In this document: in pieces, positions 63,464 through 64,000 of the stretch
How positions within the stretch are numbered: position 1 is the stretch's first letter
Layout of the letters: the number at the start of each line of letters is the position of its first letter
Source of the DNA: Nitrospirota bacterium
GTDB lineage: Bacteria > Nitrospirota > Thermodesulfovibrionia > Thermodesulfovibrionales > UBA6898
Direction of reading: 5' to 3'
Assembly: GCA_016214855.1 (NCBI GenBank)
Contig: JACRMT010000018.1
Coordinates: forward strand, 86,689-150,688
DNA length: 64,000 nt
Notes under the pieces: generated by a model
What the model saw: only the letters and a program-made list of their open reading frames with translations
Told to the model about the DNA's origin: nothing
Databases searched by the model: none
Made by a program: the position numbers and the translations under genes

Positions 63464-63742
63464 TCAGTCTTTCTTTGTCTCTACGGCATTACGGATAGCG
63501 ATAAGATTTTCGGCGATGGATACGACAACCAAAAGAAAAACGAAGCCAAATAAACCTTGTAAGCCTACGGCGAAACTAAGACCTAGCAATAAAGTATTAT
63601 CGCCACTGCCAGATTTATCCCAAAGAATGAAAGCCCCAATAACACCTGCAATTAAATTAACCCAGGCTAAAATAGCCAAGACTTCGATTGCGAATACTTG
63701 GGTCTTTTTCTTGATATCTTCTTTGGGTGATGCATTTTCCAT
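63464..63742 (-). CDS. Cassette-encoded membrane protein with two TM helices
   Basis: 92 residues: TM ~17-40 (AIEVLAILAWVNLIAGVIGAF) and TM ~50-75, joined by a DKSGSGDN loop, then a helical tail. Starts ~40 nt after attC site G. Small two-helix proteins in mobile arrays can be toxins, immunity factors or phage-exclusion proteins, but nothing here decides. Confidence 0.6.
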   Translation of the reverse strand: MENASPKEDIKKKTQVFAIEVLAILAWVNLIAGVIGAFILWDKSGSGDNTLLLGLSFAVGLQGLFGFVFLLVVVSIAENLIAIRNAVETKKD

Positions 63743-63781
63743 TATTGCCTCCGGCTTTATTGGGTTTTATTTATTTTGCTC

Positions 63782-63858
63782 GTACAACGCCAAGGGTAAC
63801 CAGCGGCGGCCACTGAACTTGCCGACGAGCAACGCTGATCCCCGCCGTCTGGTTGACC
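63782..63858 (-). other. attC-like site G
   Basis: Core boxes GTACAAC (63782) and GTTGACC (63852); arms AGCGGCGG.. and CCGCCGTCTGG pair with a bulged base. The text beyond 63858 belongs to an IS110-family element, so the cassette to which this site belonged is interrupted or lies further right. Confidence 0.75.
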
Positions 63859-63871
63859 CGCTTGATACTCA

Positions 63872-63946
63872 TTAAGGCCCCCCTGAACCAGACCCGAAAC
63901 AGGTATGATTCAGGGACCCAAAACCTTTTCCCACAGGAGGCCTTAA
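63872..63946 (+). promoter_or_regulatory. Nested inverted repeats masking the IS110 transposase start
   Basis: CCCTGAA (63881) with TTCAGGG (63909) and, outside it, TTAAGGCC (63872-63879) with GGCCTTAA (63939-63946). The outer pair would hide the AGGAGG site of the transposase, limiting read-in translation. Confidence 0.5.
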
Positions 63947-64000
63947 ATGAGATTTTACACCACACAGCACAAATTTTACTGCGGTATCGATCTGCACGCA
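63947..64000 (+). CDS. IS110-family transposase, N-terminal end only (partial)
   Basis: 18 codons reach the window edge: MRFYTTQHKFYCGIDLHA. The YCGIDLHA stretch holds the first catalytic Asp of the RuvC-like DEDD transposase domain and is characteristic of IS110/IS1111 enzymes. AGGAGG precedes the ATG. Only about 90 nt of noncoding left end separates it from the attC site, which fits the IS1111 subgroup, where the long noncoding end lies downstream of the gene. Confidence 0.75.
   Translation, partial: MRFYTTQHKFYCGIDLHA

Larger units (their letters stand above)
58264..63858 (-). mobile_element. Integron-type gene-cassette array without integrase (CALIN)
   Basis: Seven attC-like imperfect palindromes (39-88 nt) separate minus-strand genes. 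Each shows AAC-ending and GTT-beginning core boxes around paired arms, and on the minus strand the GTT box is followed within about 15-45 nt by a start codon, as in cassettes. Almost all genes point the same way and are AT-richer than the chromosome before 57 kb. No tyrosine-recombinase integrase (IntI) gene is in the window, so this is either a detached array or one whose integrase lies beyond base 64000. Confidence 0.82.

Noticed and set aside
58264..63858. CRISPR array
   Set aside because: The repeats are long imperfect palindromes separated by genes, not short direct repeats with unique spacers.
1..64000. tRNA or rRNA genes
   Set aside because: No cloverleaf-like segment with a GTTCGA-type loop outside coding genes and no rRNA core sequence was found by eye.

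Overview
The window reads as bacterial chromosome at roughly 50-53% GC, dense and operon-rich, ending in an AT-richer accessory tail. Several traits together suggest an anaerobic or microaerophilic, chemotactic bacterium of the Nitrospirota (Thermodesulfovibrio-like) or a neighbouring deltaproteobacterial-type lineage. These are selenocysteine-encoding UGA codons, sensors carrying CxxCH heme motifs, a cbb3-type oxidase, hemerythrin, an Rrf2 Fe-S regulator, sigma-54 control and c-di-GMP signalling. The taxonomic placement is inference; there is no rRNA gene to test it.

Layout. 0-7 kb: the end of an AddA/RecB-like nuclease, an AddB-like nuclease, a hybrid kinase whose membrane domain keeps the ethylene-receptor copper/ethylene residues, and a secreted 5'-nucleotidase. 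7-11 kb (minus strand): a phosphonate-type binding protein and a heme-motif GGDEF/EAL protein behind a GEMM-I (c-di-GMP-I) riboswitch. 11-28 kb: housekeeping genes (rluB-like, aspS, mutS2, an ABC-F ATPase, mtnP, apt, maf), a rhodanese-ferritin-like protein with an in-frame UGA exactly at the rhodanese active-site Cys and a SECIS-like hairpin after it, a RelE/ParD-type toxin-antitoxin pair, and a radical SAM/glycosyltransferase pair. 28.0-28.35 kb: a structured, unidentified ~330-nt RNA gene with its own promoter and terminator.

28.7-45.2 kb: two near-identical sigma-54 promoter modules, one driving a PstS-like binding protein and one driving a chemosensory operon (cheW, a LivK-like binding protein, a receptor, cheR, a receiver, cheA, cheB, cheY, cheX, a receiver, an HD-GYP regulator, an NtrC-type activator and a multi-PAS kinase with two CxxCH motifs). 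These genes are mostly overlapping or a few bases apart, so this looks like one signalling unit that links redox or respiratory cues to motility and c-di-GMP. 45-46.9 kb: tpiA, secG and hemerythrin. 47-56 kb (minus strand): an Rrf2 regulator and a cbb3 oxidase operon with a CcoO-cytochrome c fusion, a split CcoP anchor, several tiny membrane proteins and copper/assembly factors. One operon gene carries a dispersed palindromic repeat inserted in frame. 56-57.4 kb: a zinc ribbon, a selenocysteine peroxiredoxin and an AhpD-like protein.

57.5-64 kb: a BrnT/BrnA pair followed by an integron-type gene-cassette array with no integrase in view. Seven attC-like sites are spaced between minus-strand genes (HEAT-like, membrane, HEPN-like, LprI-like, PIN toxin with small partner, PD-(D/E)XK-like, coiled-coil and membrane proteins), and each site is followed within about 15-45 nt by a start codon. 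The outermost attC abuts an IS110-family element running off the window.
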